A stretch of DNA of 64,000 bases from Sva-07 sp963793335 (GTDB lineage Bacteria; Actinomycetota; Acidimicrobiia; Acidimicrobiales; Ilumatobacteraceae), in assembly GCA_963793335.1 (NCBI GenBank), contig CAWBZS010000020.1, forward strand, positions 59,092 to 123,091, in the 5' to 3' direction. Position 1 is the first letter of the stretch, and each line of letters opens with the position of its first letter. Both the position numbers and the translations under genes were made by a program. This document shows, one piece after another, positions 1 through 8,738 of this stretch. The notes beneath the pieces are model-generated. The model did no database searches and was not told the DNA's origin. It was given only the letters and a program-made list of their open reading frames with translations.

Positions 1-1
1 G

Positions 2-1954
2 TGCTTCTTCGCCCTCACTGACGTGATGGAACTCGATCGTGCGATCGGAGCGATCAAGCAGTCGATCGAGACCGCGTACGGACGTCGGGGTCGGTTGATC
101 GTGGAACGCAACGAGGCCGCGGTCGACCGTGCCATCGCCGAACTCGCCGAGGTGCCGGTGCCGGCAGCGGCCGCCGACGGAGCGACGGTCATCCTCGAGA
201 TCGACGAGACCTTCGACATCCTCGAGTCGGCACGAGGAAATGCCGACATCGACTTCATCGACCGGGTCACGATGACGATGATCGCGAACCAGGGCGATCT
301 GCTGCCCGTCTCGGCGATGCCGGTCGATGGAACGTTCCCCACGGGTACCACCCAGTTCGAGAAGCGCAAGCTGGCGATCGAGATCCCGATCTGGGAAGCC
401 GATCTCTGCATCGACTGCGGCAAGTGCGCCGTGGTGTGTCCTCACGCGGCGATCCGGATGAAGGCGTACGAGCCGAGCGAACTCGACGATGCCCCCGACG
501 GCTTCCTCACGAAGAAGTTCCGCTCCCGTGAACTCGAGGAACACCAGCTCACCATCCAGGTCGCGCCCGACGACTGCACCGGCTGCGGCATCTGTGTCGA
601 CGTGTGCCCTGCCAAGGACAAGTCGCAGGTCAGGCGCAAGGCGATCAACATGCTCCCCGCGCCGGAACACCGCGAGGTCGAACGTGAACGGTGGGACTTC
701 TTCACGTCGATCGCCGAGGTCGATCGGGCGTCGATCACACACGACTCGGTCAAGAACAGCCAACTGCTCCAGCCGTTGTTCGAGTTCTCCGGGGCCTGCT
801 CCGGGTGCGGCGAGACGCCGTATCTGAAGCTGCTCACCCAGTTGTTCGGCGACCGGTTGGTGGCGGCCAACGCCACCGGCTGCTCGTCGATCTATGGCGG
901 CAACCTGCCGACCACCCCGTGGACCAAGGACGCCAACGGGCTGGGCCCGGCATGGTCGAACTCGCTGTTCGAGGACAACGCGGAGTTCGGCTACGGCATG
1001 CGCCTCGGCATCGAACACCACCAGCGTGAATCTCGGCGGTTGGTCGAGGAACTGGCCGACCAGGTCGGCGCCGACCTCACCGCAGCGTTGCTGGCCGACC
1101 CGAATCCGACCGAGACCGGCGTGGTCGAACAGCGCACCCGCGTCGGCGTGTTGCGTGAACGTCTCGAGGCCCTCGTCGACTCCGACGATCCAGCGGTGGC
1201 CGACCGGGCACGCCGGCTCAGCGTGATCGCCGACGAACTGGTGCGGACCAGCACCTGGATCATCGGTGGCGACGGCTGGGCGTACGACATCGGTTTCGGC
1301 GGCGTCGACCATGTGCTCAGCAGCGGCCGCAACGTCAACCTGCTCGTGCTCGACACCGAGGTGTACTCGAACACCGGCGGTCAGGCGTCCAAGGCGACAC
1401 CGCTGGGTGCCGTCGCCAAGTTCGCCATGGCGGGCAAGTCGACGGGCAAGAAGGACCTCGGTGCGATCGCCCGCCGGTACGGCAACGTCTACGTGGCGCA
1501 GATCGCCATCGGCGGCAGCGACATCCAAACCGTGAAGGCGCTGGCCGAGGCCGACGCGTGGGACGGCCCGTCGCTGATCATCGCCTACTCGACCTGTATC
1601 GCCCACGGCATCGACATGGAGACCTCGATGTCGCACCAGAAGGACGCGGTGAAGTCCGGCTACTGGCCGCTCTATCGCTACAAGCCGACCACCGACGAGC
1701 ACGAGCGTCCGTTCCAACTCGACTCGCGTGCACCCAGCATTCCGCTGAAGGACTTCGCGCTCAAGGAGGCCCGATTCTCGATGCTGGCGAGATCGGATCC
1801 CGAGCGTTCTGCCGAACTGCTCGATTTCGCGCAGCAGGACATCGATGAACGCTGGCGCTACTACGAACAACTCGCCGGGCTCGAACGGATGCTGCCAGCG
1901 CCGCACGACCTCGATCTCGACGAAGCCGACGAAGGAGACGCCGACGATGCCTGA
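2..1954 (+). CDS. nifJ: Pyruvate:ferredoxin (flavodoxin) oxidoreductase, C-terminal part (cut by window start)
   Basis: Oxidative decarboxylation of pyruvate to acetyl-CoA with ferredoxin or flavodoxin as electron acceptor; cytoplasmic. The frame is open to the first bases of the window, so the N-terminal pyruvate-binding and CoA domains lie upstream. Visible in order: end of the gamma-type domain, two 4Fe-4S ferredoxin motifs (CIDCGKCAVVCP near base 408 and CTGCGICVDVCP near base 576), then the thiamine-diphosphate domain with its own cluster ligand region (CSGCGE near base 798) and the GDGWAYDIG...N cofactor motif near base 1269. This matches the single-chain NifJ architecture rather than the split alpha/beta type. 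The stop codon overlaps the start of the next gene, so the two are probably co-transcribed. Identification is secure; only the missing 5' part limits it. Confidence 0.95.
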   Translation, partial: CFFALTDVMELDRAIGAIKQSIETAYGRRGRLIVERNEAAVDRAIAELAEVPVPAAAADGATVILEIDETFDILESARGNADIDFIDRVTMTMIANQGDLLPVSAMPVDGTFPTGTTQFEKRKLAIEIPIWEADLCIDCGKCAVVCPHAAIRMKAYEPSELDDAPDGFLTKKFRSRELEEHQLTIQVAPDDCTGCGICVDVCPAKDKSQVRRKAINMLPAPEHREVERERWDFFTSIAEVDRASITHDSVKNSQLLQPLFEFSGACSGCGETPYLKLLTQLFGDRLVAANATGCSSIYGGNLPTTPWTKDANGLGPAWSNSLFEDNAEFGYGMRLGIEHHQRESRRLVEELADQVGADLTAALLADPNPTETGVVEQRTRVGVLRERLEALVDSDDPAVADRARRLSVIADELVRTSTWIIGGDGWAYDIGFGGVDHVLSSGRNVNLLVLDTEVYSNTGGQASKATPLGAVAKFAMAGKSTGKKDLGAIARRYGNVYVAQIAIGGSDIQTVKALAEADAWDGPSLIIAYSTCIAHGIDMETSMSHQKDAVKSGYWPLYRYKPTTDEHERPFQLDSRAPSIPLKDFALKEARFSMLARSDPERSAELLDFAQQDIDERWRYYEQLAGLERMLPAPHDLDLDEADEGDADDA

Positions 1955-2990
1955 TCTGCACACCAACTATCTCGGGCTCTCGCTGCGGTCGCCGCTTGCG
2001 GCGTCGGCCGGCCCGTACACCAGCCAACTCGACCGGATCGAGGAACTCGAGCAGGCGGGCGCCAGCGCGATCGTGCTGCCGTCGCTGTTCGAGGAGCAGA
2101 TCGAGCACGAGACCGCCGAGATCGACCGGTTGTTCACGGTGCACGACGACAGCTTCAACGAGGCGGCGTCGTTCTTCCCGGAGGTCAACGACTACGACTC
2201 GGCGCTCGATCGATACCTCGGCTTGGTCGAAGGTGCGGCGTTGCGTGTCGACGTCCCGGTGATCGCCAGTCTCAACGGCTCGAACATCGGCGGCTGGGTG
2301 AAATACGCCCGGCTGCTCGAAGGCGCCGGCGCCGCGGCGGTGGAGTTGAACCTCTACACGGTCGCGGCCAACCCCGACATCAGTGGTGCTTCGATCGAAG
2401 CCGAACACCTCGAGTTGGTGGCACTGGTGGTCGAGGAGCTCAGCGTGCCGGTGGCGGTGAAGATCTCGCCGTACTACTCGTCGGTGTCGTCGTTCGTGCT
2501 CGGGCTCCAGGGCGCCGGTGCGGCGGGTGTGGTGATGTTCAATCGCTTCTACTCGCCGGACCTCGACCTCGAAACGCTCGAGGTGATGCCGCGCATCGCA
2601 CTGAGCACACCGGAGGAGTTGCGGCTGCCGCTGCGCTGGATCGGCATCGTGCGCGAACAGCTGACGATCTCGATCGCTGGCTCCACCGGGGTCCACACGG
2701 GCTTCGACGCCGCGAAGTTGATCCTCGCAGGGGCGGACGTGGCGATGACGACCTCGGCGTTGCTGCACCATGGCCCAGGGCATCTCGCCACGATCGAAGC
2801 GCAGTTGGTCGACTGGATGACCGAACACGACTACGACTCGGTGGGTCAGATGCGCGGTGCCGTTGCGAGTCATGCGGCCACCGATCCGGCGGCCTACGAG
2901 CGGGCCAACTACATCGGGAACCTCGCGAGCTACACCAGCCGATTCATCGGCACCGGTGATGTCCCCCTCGCACGCCACCACCCCGAGTGA
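1947..2990 (+). CDS. Dihydroorotate dehydrogenase-like flavoprotein
   Basis: 347-residue TIM-barrel protein of the dihydroorotate/dihydropyrimidine dehydrogenase (PreA-like) superfamily. ATG at 1947 is preceded by GAAGGAG at 1931 with good spacing and overlaps the upstream nifJ stop by 8 bases, which decides the start. It begins with the characteristic core NYLGLSLRSPL, has the SLNGSN and ELNLYTVA strands lining the flavin site, and a phosphate-binding STGVHTGFDAAKLILAGA segment near residue 250. No iron-sulfur domain is present, so it is not full-length PreA. Because it is coupled to pyruvate:ferredoxin oxidoreductase, the enzyme may be a ferredoxin-linked redox partner rather than the pyrimidine-biosynthesis enzyme; that role is inference. 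Confidence 0.88.
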   Translation: MPDLHTNYLGLSLRSPLAASAGPYTSQLDRIEELEQAGASAIVLPSLFEEQIEHETAEIDRLFTVHDDSFNEAASFFPEVNDYDSALDRYLGLVEGAALRVDVPVIASLNGSNIGGWVKYARLLEGAGAAAVELNLYTVAANPDISGASIEAEHLELVALVVEELSVPVAVKISPYYSSVSSFVLGLQGAGAAGVVMFNRFYSPDLDLETLEVMPRIALSTPEELRLPLRWIGIVREQLTISIAGSTGVHTGFDAAKLILAGADVAMTTSALLHHGPGHLATIEAQLVDWMTEHDYDSVGQMRGAVASHAATDPAAYERANYIGNLASYTSRFIGTGDVPLARHHPE

Positions 2991-3014
2991 TTCGAGGGAG
3001 GGTGGGGAGCGCGG

Positions 3015-4331
3015 TCAGCAGACGGCGCGGACGTAGGGGTACGGGTTGACGGCTCGGCCGCCACCCGGGTGGATCTCGAAGTGGAGGTGGTTGGCGTTGG
3101 TGTTGCCGGTCTTGCCGACGTAGCCGATGACCTCACCCTTGGACACGCTGCGGCTCGACCCCTGCCACGAACTGAGGTGGGCGTAGTAGTACCGGTTGCC
3201 GTTGTTGCCGGTGAGCCAGGCAGCGTTGCCGCCGAGGCGGTTGGTGGAGAACCGCACCGACCCTGATGTGACCGCAACGAGCGGTGTGCCGCCCGGGGAC
3301 ATCATGTCGACGCCCTGGTGGCTGCGACCACCCGACCGGGGCGCACCCCAGGTGTCGGAGAACGTGTGGGGGCCACGGATTGGACATGCCAGGCCGCTGC
3401 TGGTGCTCGCCGGTGGGGCCGGGGCCGGGGCCGGGGCCGGGGCTGGAGCGGGAGCTGGTGCGGGAGTCGGAGCTGGTGCTGGTGCTGGAGCTGGTGCTGG
3501 TGCAGGTGCTGGAGCAGGTGCAGGTGCCGTGGTCCCAGAAGGCGCTGCCGGCGATCCGGCGGTGGTCGCGGGTGCGGCGGTGGTGTTGGTGTTGGTGTCG
3601 GCGGTGCGCGCCTGCCGCTGGGCTTCTGCTTCGGCGGCCTGTGCTGTGGCCGCGGCAGCAGCATCGCGCTCGGCTTGGGCAGCGGCCTCCTCGGCGAGTC
3701 TGGCCTGACGTTGGCGTTCGAGTTCACGCTGCACGGCGACGTCGGCGAGGCGTTGCTCTTCGATCTCGGCGAGCGTCGCCATCTCCTCCTCGGCCGCCAC
3801 CTGGAGGGCTTCGTACTGTTCGCGAGCCAGGGCGGTCTGCTCACGTTGCTCGTCGAGCTCGACCTGCTTGGCGCGCACCTCGGTCATCACGGCGTCGAAG
3901 TCATCGAGTTCCACCGAGCCGACGCCGCGCGCAACCGACGCCTGCCGGTCGGCGGTGATGCCGGCGTTCGCCTGATCGAGATCGATCAGCAGCGGCATGG
4001 CGCTGCCGGAGTTGACGAAGCTGCGCTGTGCGCTCTGTTGCAGGCTGATGCGCATCGAGGCCGCTTCGGCTTCGACGTCGGCAAGCTCCTCCTCGGCTGT
4101 GGCGATCTCGACGTCGAGTGTGTCGAGGCGTGAGACGGCATCGAACATCGCCTGTGCGGCGGCATCGGCTCGGTCGCGTGCTGCCTGAATCTCCTGGGCC
4201 GCACGAACTGCGTCGGGATCGTCGGCCTGCGCGACGGACAGTGGAACGATGCCGGACACGAGGGCCACGGCCGACACTGCGGCGACCAGCGCGCCGAGGC
4301 GACGCCCGATCCGAGGTGCGGTTGCCGACAT
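3015..4331 (-). CDS. Secreted M23 (LytM) peptidase with N-terminal coiled coil
   Basis: 438-residue predicted peptidoglycan endopeptidase. Order: basic N-terminus and hydrophobic signal segment (about residues 10-35, ending near AQADDP), a long Ala/Glu/Arg-rich coiled coil (about 40-250), an Ala-Pro low-complexity linker, then a C-terminal LytM domain. Zinc ligands are intact: HQGVD (His338, Asp342) and HLHFE (His415, His417). The architecture resembles EnvC/RipA-like cell-division hydrolases, where the coiled coil regulates the peptidase. Start ATG at 4331 is chosen because the signal peptide begins there; the box TAGGAT ends 8 bases upstream. Transcribed alone, convergent with the gene before it. 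Confidence 0.92.
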   Translation of the reverse strand: MSATAPRIGRRLGALVAAVSAVALVSGIVPLSVAQADDPDAVRAAQEIQAARDRADAAAQAMFDAVSRLDTLDVEIATAEEELADVEAEAASMRISLQQSAQRSFVNSGSAMPLLIDLDQANAGITADRQASVARGVGSVELDDFDAVMTEVRAKQVELDEQREQTALAREQYEALQVAAEEEMATLAEIEEQRLADVAVQRELERQRQARLAEEAAAQAERDAAAAATAQAAEAEAQRQARTADTNTNTTAAPATTAGSPAAPSGTTAPAPAPAPAPAPAPAPAPAPTPAPAPAPAPAPAPAPAPPASTSSGLACPIRGPHTFSDTWGAPRSGGRSHQGVDMMSPGGTPLVAVTSGSVRFSTNRLGGNAAWLTGNNGNRYYYAHLSSWQGSSRSVSKGEVIGYVGKTGNTNANHLHFEIHPGGGRAVNPYPYVRAVC

Positions 4332-4437
4332 GGATCGAGATCCTAGCCCTATATGTCGGTTTCGTGACGATTCGGTGTCGAAGCAGTGGCGGCACCGGCC
4401 GGCGGACCGCTGGTGCTCGGACTGGTGACGACGCAGC

Positions 4438-6132
4438 TCAGTTGGCGACGTCACTGGCGTACGGGAACCAGCGCAGCGTCTCGAAGTCGGTGTTGGTGTC
4501 GGGCGCCGAGCGTCTCGCATCAGGGGTGCACCCGGCGTGGAACAGGTCGTGGGCCGTGGCGAGGTGGCGTGCGAGGTCGATCGGTTCGTGTCGTCGCCGG
4601 TTCTCGAACTGCATCGCACCGGATGCATAGGAGATCTCCGACAGGCTCATCGAGGGCCCGCGCGAACCTCGCCGGTGATGCCAGAGGCCGGTGTCGGGTT
4701 CGAAGTCGTATTCGCCGAGCAGGGCGGTGCCGTGCGATGCGATCATCGTCACCGCATCGACGATGTAGTCGAATGTGGCGTCGTCGATGAAGTAGTTGAA
4801 GTTGACTCGAACCCACCCCGGTTTGATGCCTTCGCAACCACGGTTGATCTCGCGTTGGAACTCGTGCGATCGATCGAGGTCGATCCCCAGCAGGCGATGA
4901 CCGTAGGGACCGGCGCACGAACACCCACCTCGGGACTGGATGCCGAACACGTCGTTGAGCAGCGCCACCACGTAGTTGTGGTGGAGGTACCGGTCGCCGT
5001 GGCGGATCACGAACGACACGATCGACAGCCGCTCGGCCTCGTGGCTTCCGAGCACGTTGATCCCGGGGTGCTGCTCCCAGGTCGCGATCGCTCGGCGGAC
5101 GAACGCGGACTCGCGCGCCTCGATCACCTCGGCGCCGACCGCCTCCTTCAGCTGGAAGACGAGACCGGCGCGGATCGACTCGATGATCGCCGGCGTTCCG
5201 GCCTCCTCGCGGTGCTCGATCTCGTGGTGGTAGTCGTGCTCGGTGGTGCTGACGTAGCGAACGGTGCCGCCGCCCGGCAGGTCGGGAACACGGTTGGTGA
5301 ACAGCTCACGCCGCGCCACGAGCACACCGGGTGTGCCCGGCCCGCCGATCAGCTTGTGGGGCGAGATGAAGATGGCGTCCTTGTACGCAAGACCGCCGTC
5401 GGCGTTCGACCCCATGTCGATGGCCACGTAGGGCGCGGCCGCGGCGTAGTCCCAGAGCGACAGTGCGCCGTGCTCGTGCAGCAGGGTCGACACGGCGATC
5501 GTGTCGGTGATGATGCCGGTGACGTTCGATGCCGCCGAGAACGAGCCGATCAGCGTGGGTCGATGGGCGTGGCGGAGCAGTTCCCGCTCGAGATGGTCGA
5601 GGCTCACGTGACCGTCGGCGTCTTCGTCGATGATCACGACGTCGGCGATCGACTCGCGCCACGGGAGTTCGTTCGAGTGGTGTTCGAACGGGCCGATGAA
5701 CACGACGGGACGTTCATCGGCGGGGATCGACGCAGCGAGGTCGTATCGATCATCGAGTGCCGACGGAATCTTGAGACCGAGCACGCCGAGCAGCTTGGCC
5801 ACCGCGTGCGTCGCACCGCTGCCGCAGAACACCACGGCGTGCTCCTCCCGATCAGCACCGACGCAACGACCGATGATGTCGCGGGCCTCCTCGCGCAGGC
5901 GGGTCGTCTGCAGCCCGGTGCCCGACGACTCGGTGTGCGTGTTGGCGTACAGCGGCAGGACCACCGTGCGGATGTAGTCCTCGATGAAGCTCAGCGATCG
6001 ACCAGAAGCGGTGTAGTCGGCGTAGATGATCGGGCGTGGACCGTAGGGTCCGTCGATCACGTCGTCGAGTCCGATCACCGACTCGCGCACCGAAGCGATC
6101 AGCTCAGCGGTGGCACCGTTCGTCGTGTCCAT
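4438..6132 (-). CDS. Large class V aminotransferase family PLP enzyme
   Basis: 564-residue PLP-dependent fold-type I protein of the aminotransferase class V/cysteine desulfurase superfamily. The N-terminal YADYTASGR segment, the GSGATHAV cofactor loop, and the Schiff-base lysine in SPHKLIGG (Lys250) are present. A Cys pair lies in SRGGCSCAGPYGH (Cys384, Cys386), positioned where desulfurases keep their catalytic loop. Length is about 150 residues more than SufS/IscS because of a C-terminal extension of unknown function, so assignment as a cysteine desulfurase is not safe. ATG at 6132 has GGAGGG directly upstream. The gene is divergent from the P-type ATPase (84 bp between starts). No iron-sulfur assembly genes are adjacent, so substrate remains unknown. 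Confidence 0.85.
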   Translation of the reverse strand: MDTTNGATAELIASVRESVIGLDDVIDGPYGPRPIIYADYTASGRSLSFIEDYIRTVVLPLYANTHTESSGTGLQTTRLREEARDIIGRCVGADREEHAVVFCGSGATHAVAKLLGVLGLKIPSALDDRYDLAASIPADERPVVFIGPFEHHSNELPWRESIADVVIIDEDADGHVSLDHLERELLRHAHRPTLIGSFSAASNVTGIITDTIAVSTLLHEHGALSLWDYAAAAPYVAIDMGSNADGGLAYKDAIFISPHKLIGGPGTPGVLVARRELFTNRVPDLPGGGTVRYVSTTEHDYHHEIEHREEAGTPAIIESIRAGLVFQLKEAVGAEVIEARESAFVRRAIATWEQHPGINVLGSHEAERLSIVSFVIRHGDRYLHHNYVVALLNDVFGIQSRGGCSCAGPYGHRLLGIDLDRSHEFQREINRGCEGIKPGWVRVNFNYFIDDATFDYIVDAVTMIASHGTALLGEYDFEPDTGLWHHRRGSRGPSMSLSEISYASGAMQFENRRRHEPIDLARHLATAHDLFHAGCTPDARRSAPDTNTDFETLRWFPYASDVAN

Positions 6133-6216
6133 CCCTCCAGTGAACCACCGAACCGAACGAGGGAGCGCTCGCCGGTTCCCCATACGATGCGCTGCGGCAT
6201 GGAGGTGGTGGACCAG

Positions 6217-8529
6217 ATGAACTCGGGTGGGCTCAGCACCGCCGAGGTTGCGCAGCGTGTCGCTGCCGGTCAGGTCAACGTCACGCCGGAGCCGCCGGGG
6301 CGCACGTTCGGGCAGATCGTGGCGGCGAACGTGTTCACGGTCGTCAACGCCATCATGCTCACGCTGTTCGTGTTGGTGCTGGTGGCCGGCAGCCCGCAGG
6401 ACGGGCTGTTCGTCGGGGTGGTGCTGTCCAACTCGGCGATCGGCATCGTGCAGGAAGTGCGAGCGCGGCGCGAGCTGCAGCGCCTCGAGGTGGTCACCGA
6501 GCCGATGGCTGCCGTGGTTCGTGATGGCGTGTCGGTCGAGGTGCCCACGGACGAGTTGGTGCTCGACGACCTCGTCGAACTTCGCCTCGGTGGTCAGGTT
6601 GCCGTCGACGGCTCGGTGATCGAATCCACGGGCCTTCGACTCGACGAGTCGATGCTCACCGGTGAGTCGCTGCCAGTTGCGAAGCGCGACGGAGATCAGG
6701 TGATGTCGGGCAGTTTCGTGGTGGCGGGCAACGGCCGCATCCGTGCGTCGGCGGTGGGTGCCGACAGCTACGCCAGCAGGCTCGCCACCGAGGCCAAGCA
6801 GTTCACGGCGGTGCAGTCGCAGCTGCGCGCCGGTATCGATCAGATCCTGCGATGGTTGACGGTGATCATCCCGGTGGCGTCGATCCTGCTGTTCGTCAAC
6901 CTGCTCGCGGCCGAAGATCAGTGGCAGGACGCGCTGCTCGGCACGGTGGCCGCGGCGGTGGCGATGGTTCCCGACGGCCTCGTCCTGCTCACCAGCCTGT
7001 CGTTCATGGCGGGGATGATCGCCCTCGCCCGACGCAACGCGCTTGCCAAGCAACTCTCGACGGTCGAGGTATTGGCTCGCGTCGACGTGTTGTGCCTCGA
7101 CAAGACCGGGACGATCACCACCGGGGACATCACCTTCACGGCGGTGCATGCCGCCGAGGGACGCACCGACGACGAGGCCCGCGAGGCGCTGGTCGCACTC
7201 GCCGCCTCCGATCGAGACCCCAATGCGACCATGGCGGCGATCGCGAGGGCGGTCGGGGCCGAGACCAGTTGGGAGATCGCCGAACGCGAGCCCTTCAACA
7301 GCGAGCGCAAGTGGTCGGCAGCGTCATTCGTCGAGCGCGGTTGGTTCTACCTCGGAGCGCCGGACTTCCTCCTCGACGCCGATGATCCGACCAGGGTGGT
7401 GGTCGAGCGCCTGAGCACGGGTGGCAAGCGTCTCCTCGCAGTGATCACCGCCGACGAGGCACCCGTTGACGGCGGCCTGCCGGCGGCGAGGCGCACGCTG
7501 GCGATCGTCGAACTCGACGACGAGATCCGCCCGGACGCCCCCGAGATCCTTGCGTACTTCGCCGAGCAGGACGTGGTGTTGAAGGTGATCTCCGGCGACA
7601 ACCAGGACACGGTGGCGGCCATCGCCGCCCGAGCCGGGCTCGACGTGGTCGGCGAACCGGTCGACGCCCGCACGCTGCCCGACGACATCGATGCCCTGGC
7701 CGATGCGCTCGACCGGGGCACCGTGTTCGGCCGGGTGCAGCCGCAGCAGAAGCAGGCCATCGTCCAGGCCCTCCAGTCGAGCGGGCACGTGGTGGCGATG
7801 ACCGGCGATGGCGTCAACGACGTGCTGGCACTCAAGGACGCCGATCTCGGCATCTCGATGGGCTCCGGCAGTGAGGCAACCAGAGCCGTTGCCGACCTCG
7901 TGCTGACCGACAACGCGTTCTCGAGCCTGCCCACGGTCGTGCAGGAGGGTCGCAAGGTCATCAACAACGTCGAACGAGTCTCGAACCTGTTCGTCACCAA
8001 GGCGGCGTACGCGGTGTTGCTGACGTTCACCGTCGCGTTGGTCAACAGCCCGTTTCCGTTCCTTCCGAGACAACTCACGCTGATCGGAACGTTCAGCATC
8101 GGGGTGCCGGGCCTCTTCTTGGCGCTTGCCCCCGAAGTCGATCTCGTCCGCCCCGGCTTCTTGCGCCGTGTGCTTCGATTCTCGGTGCCCGCTGGTCTCA
8201 CGGCGGGAACCGCGACGTTGATTGCGTACGAAGTGGCGCTCAATCTGCACGATCTCGACCTCGACGAGGCCCGCACGCTGGCGACGATGACGTTGCTCTC
8301 CCTCGGTCTCGTCGTGCTGGCGGTGGCGAGCCGGCCACTGCGCCTGTGGAAGATCGGTCTGGTCGCTGCGATGGGTGCGGGCTACGCCGTGGTGCTGGTC
8401 GTGCCGTGGCTGCGTGAGTACTTCGCGCTGGTGCTGTTCTGGAACACCGCTTGGTGGACAGCGCTCGCTGCCGTGCTGGTCGGTGGCGCGGTGGTCGTCG
8501 CCGTCGGCATCTTCACGTCCCGGCGCTGA
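6217..8529 (+). CDS. HAD-type P-type ATPase, CtpE-like cation pump
   Basis: 770-residue integral membrane ATPase. Motifs: actuator loop TGES (residues 148-151), M4 proline loop MVPDGLVLL, phosphorylation site DKTGT (Asp295), and hinge TGDGVND (529-535). There are transmembrane pairs near the N-terminus, around residues 210-270, and six helices at the C-terminus. There is no N-terminal metal-binding domain. The PDGL loop and overall length resemble mycobacterial CtpE-type (calcium-linked) pumps rather than heavy-metal CPx pumps; ion specificity is inference. ATG at 6217 follows GGAGGTGG at 6201; a box TACGAT at 6183-6188 would give a short leader consistent with that site. In-frame ATGs at 6187 and 6199 are alternatives. 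Confidence 0.92.
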   Translation: MNSGGLSTAEVAQRVAAGQVNVTPEPPGRTFGQIVAANVFTVVNAIMLTLFVLVLVAGSPQDGLFVGVVLSNSAIGIVQEVRARRELQRLEVVTEPMAAVVRDGVSVEVPTDELVLDDLVELRLGGQVAVDGSVIESTGLRLDESMLTGESLPVAKRDGDQVMSGSFVVAGNGRIRASAVGADSYASRLATEAKQFTAVQSQLRAGIDQILRWLTVIIPVASILLFVNLLAAEDQWQDALLGTVAAAVAMVPDGLVLLTSLSFMAGMIALARRNALAKQLSTVEVLARVDVLCLDKTGTITTGDITFTAVHAAEGRTDDEAREALVALAASDRDPNATMAAIARAVGAETSWEIAEREPFNSERKWSAASFVERGWFYLGAPDFLLDADDPTRVVVERLSTGGKRLLAVITADEAPVDGGLPAARRTLAIVELDDEIRPDAPEILAYFAEQDVVLKVISGDNQDTVAAIAARAGLDVVGEPVDARTLPDDIDALADALDRGTVFGRVQPQQKQAIVQALQSSGHVVAMTGDGVNDVLALKDADLGISMGSGSEATRAVADLVLTDNAFSSLPTVVQEGRKVINNVERVSNLFVTKAAYAVLLTFTVALVNSPFPFLPRQLTLIGTFSIGVPGLFLALAPEVDLVRPGFLRRVLRFSVPAGLTAGTATLIAYEVALNLHDLDLDEARTLATMTLLSLGLVVLAVASRPLRLWKIGLVAAMGAGYAVVLVVPWLREYFALVLFWNTAWWTALAAVLVGGAVVVAVGIFTSRR

Positions 8530-8541
8530 GGCGCCCGGGAC

Positions 8542-8652
8542 TCACGAGATGGTCGAATCGACCTCGACGTCGTGGTCGAGTGCGACCAGTGCGTCGTCGA
8601 AGCGTTCCAGGAGATCGGCGAACCAGCGTCCGGCCCGATGGAGAACGAACAT
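8542..8652 (-). CDS. Possible 36-residue protein
   Basis: Short open frame in the 200-base gap between the convergent ATPase and glutamate dehydrogenase genes. It begins with ATG at 8652 and encodes a small protein rich in Arg, Phe, Asp and Leu, with codon third positions almost all G or C as in neighbouring real genes. No ribosome-binding site is obvious and no family is recognised. It could equally be a non-coding gap with chance codon bias. Confidence 0.25.
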   Translation of the reverse strand: MFVLHRAGRWFADLLERFDDALVALDHDVEVDSTIS

Positions 8653-8738
8653 GACACGAACAGTCTCTCGCCGACCAGTGCGAAACGCACAATCGGGCGT
8701 TCGCTTGGTCGCTCCCAGGCCGCCCGGGCGGGGTCGGA

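Noticed and set aside
1761..2981. Long open frame on the minus strand opposite the dihydroorotate-dehydrogenase-like gene
   Set aside because: High GC leaves antisense frames open; the translation is Arg/His-rich with no domain, and the plus-strand gene has a clear start and motifs.
3415..3545. GGGGCC/GGTGCT-type tandem repeats
   Set aside because: Encodes the Ala-Pro linker of the M23 peptidase; ordinary low-complexity coding DNA.
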